DNA of 48,357 nucleotides from Acidimicrobiaceae bacterium RAAP-2. Lineage in GTDB: Bacteria; Actinomycetota; Acidimicrobiia; Acidimicrobiales; RAAP-2. The DNA is taken from contig LMAD01000016.1 in NCBI GenBank assembly GCA_001443545.1, forward strand, positions 1 through 48,357, read 5' to 3'. Made by a program: the position numbers and the translations under genes. Positions 48,196 through 48,357 of this stretch are shown here, one piece after another. The notes under the pieces are model-generated. The model was not told where the DNA came from, ran no database searches, and was given only the letters and a program-made list of their open reading frames with translations. Position 1 is the stretch's first letter; each line of letters begins with the position of its first letter.

Positions 48196-48230
48196 GAGGA
48201 TTTACTCTCCAAGATTCCCGTCGCGATTCA
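48196..48230. repeat. IS3 right terminal inverted repeat
   Basis: On the minus strand it reads TGAATCGCGACGGGAATC inward from 48230, the counterpart of the left end at 46930. Confidence 0.85.
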
Positions 48231-48357
48231 CTTCGCGGGTCTTCTTGTCAGCAACTTAGGGCTGGCTGGCGGCCCGCCGTGGCGGCAGAAGATTGGTAGC
48301 GCTCGCCCGTTGCGTCAGGCCCTAGCGCGACGCGACGGCATCGGCAATAATTCGAGA
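48231..48357. other. Right contig edge, no gene seen
   Basis: The 127 bases beyond the IS3 right end hold no recognisable gene, RNA or adapter sequence. The assembly probably stops here because IS3 or nearby sequence is repeated. Confidence 0.5.

Larger units (their letters stand above)
46930..48230 (-). mobile_element. IS3-family insertion sequence
   Basis: A 1301-bp element with orfA and orfB on the minus strand. Both ends begin TGAATCGCGACGGG and then diverge partly (TTTCCGGGAGACTAAATC left, AATCTTGGAGAGTAAATC right), so the terminal inverted repeats are about 35 bp and imperfect. Flanks are GGA on the left and CTT on the right, so no 3-4 bp target duplication is visible. The element may have been involved in a rearrangement, or its target duplication was lost. 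Confidence 0.9.

Overview
The window looks like one whole assembly contig from a GC-rich actinobacterium. Class Acidimicrobiia is my best guess, as an inference only. Pointers are frequent GTG starts, a DUF3039 protein, a COG1579-type zinc-ribbon coiled-coil protein, an actinobacterial-looking RNase P RNA, and many genes with a TANNNT box 6-8 nt before the start codon (a leaderless promoter signature). The first 16 bases match the end of an Illumina TruSeq read-2 adapter, so biological sequence starts at base 17.

Left accessory region (1-5 kb): a truncated transposase C-terminus at the contig edge, then a complete IS21-family element (431-3041) with istA/istB, outward multiple terminal repeats and a perfect 8-bp target duplication. 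Two type II toxin-antitoxin modules follow: RHH antitoxin/MazF and VapBC. Both have AT-rich promoter-operators sharing CATATGATA.

Core region (5-44 kb), mostly ordinary housekeeping and catabolic genes in short operons: AraC regulator with a VOC protein; amidase; MarR with a DHA2 drug exporter; a radical SAM/SPASM enzyme preceded by a coupled 22-codon ORF and followed by an ArsB-like permease; CDF transporter; MDR-type NADP oxidoreductase with an MFS permease; an EEP-fold phosphodiesterase; a tightly overlapping five-gene chain (PhzF, PPOX, Nudix, zinc-ribbon coiled coil, histidine phosphatase); hemolysin III; a CydDC-like heterodimeric ABC exporter; a TM0106/RecB-like nuclease; rnpB; xseAB; a metallo-beta-lactamase; a ferredoxin-reductase-type flavoprotein; a glycerol operon (glpD, an alkylglycerone-phosphate-synthase-like FAD enzyme, glpK); an alpha-methylacyl-CoA racemase; small conserved actinobacterial proteins; an RlmD/TrmA-type RNA methyltransferase; YaaA; a PH-like membrane protein; HAD phosphatase; and a second MarR/DHA2 pair.

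Right accessory region (44-48.4 kb): two 80%-identical 100-residue proteins of unknown function (orfA, orfB), each starting a few bases after a strong hairpin, flank a DUF1016/YhcG-type PD-(D/E)XK nuclease. orfB is translationally coupled to an HNH-like zinc-finger protein. A degenerate third copy of the orfA/B 3' end lies next to a complete IS3-family element (46930-48230), beyond which the contig ends. This small nuclease-rich, duplicated cassette and the peptide/radical-SAM pair at 10.1 kb are the least explained parts of the window.
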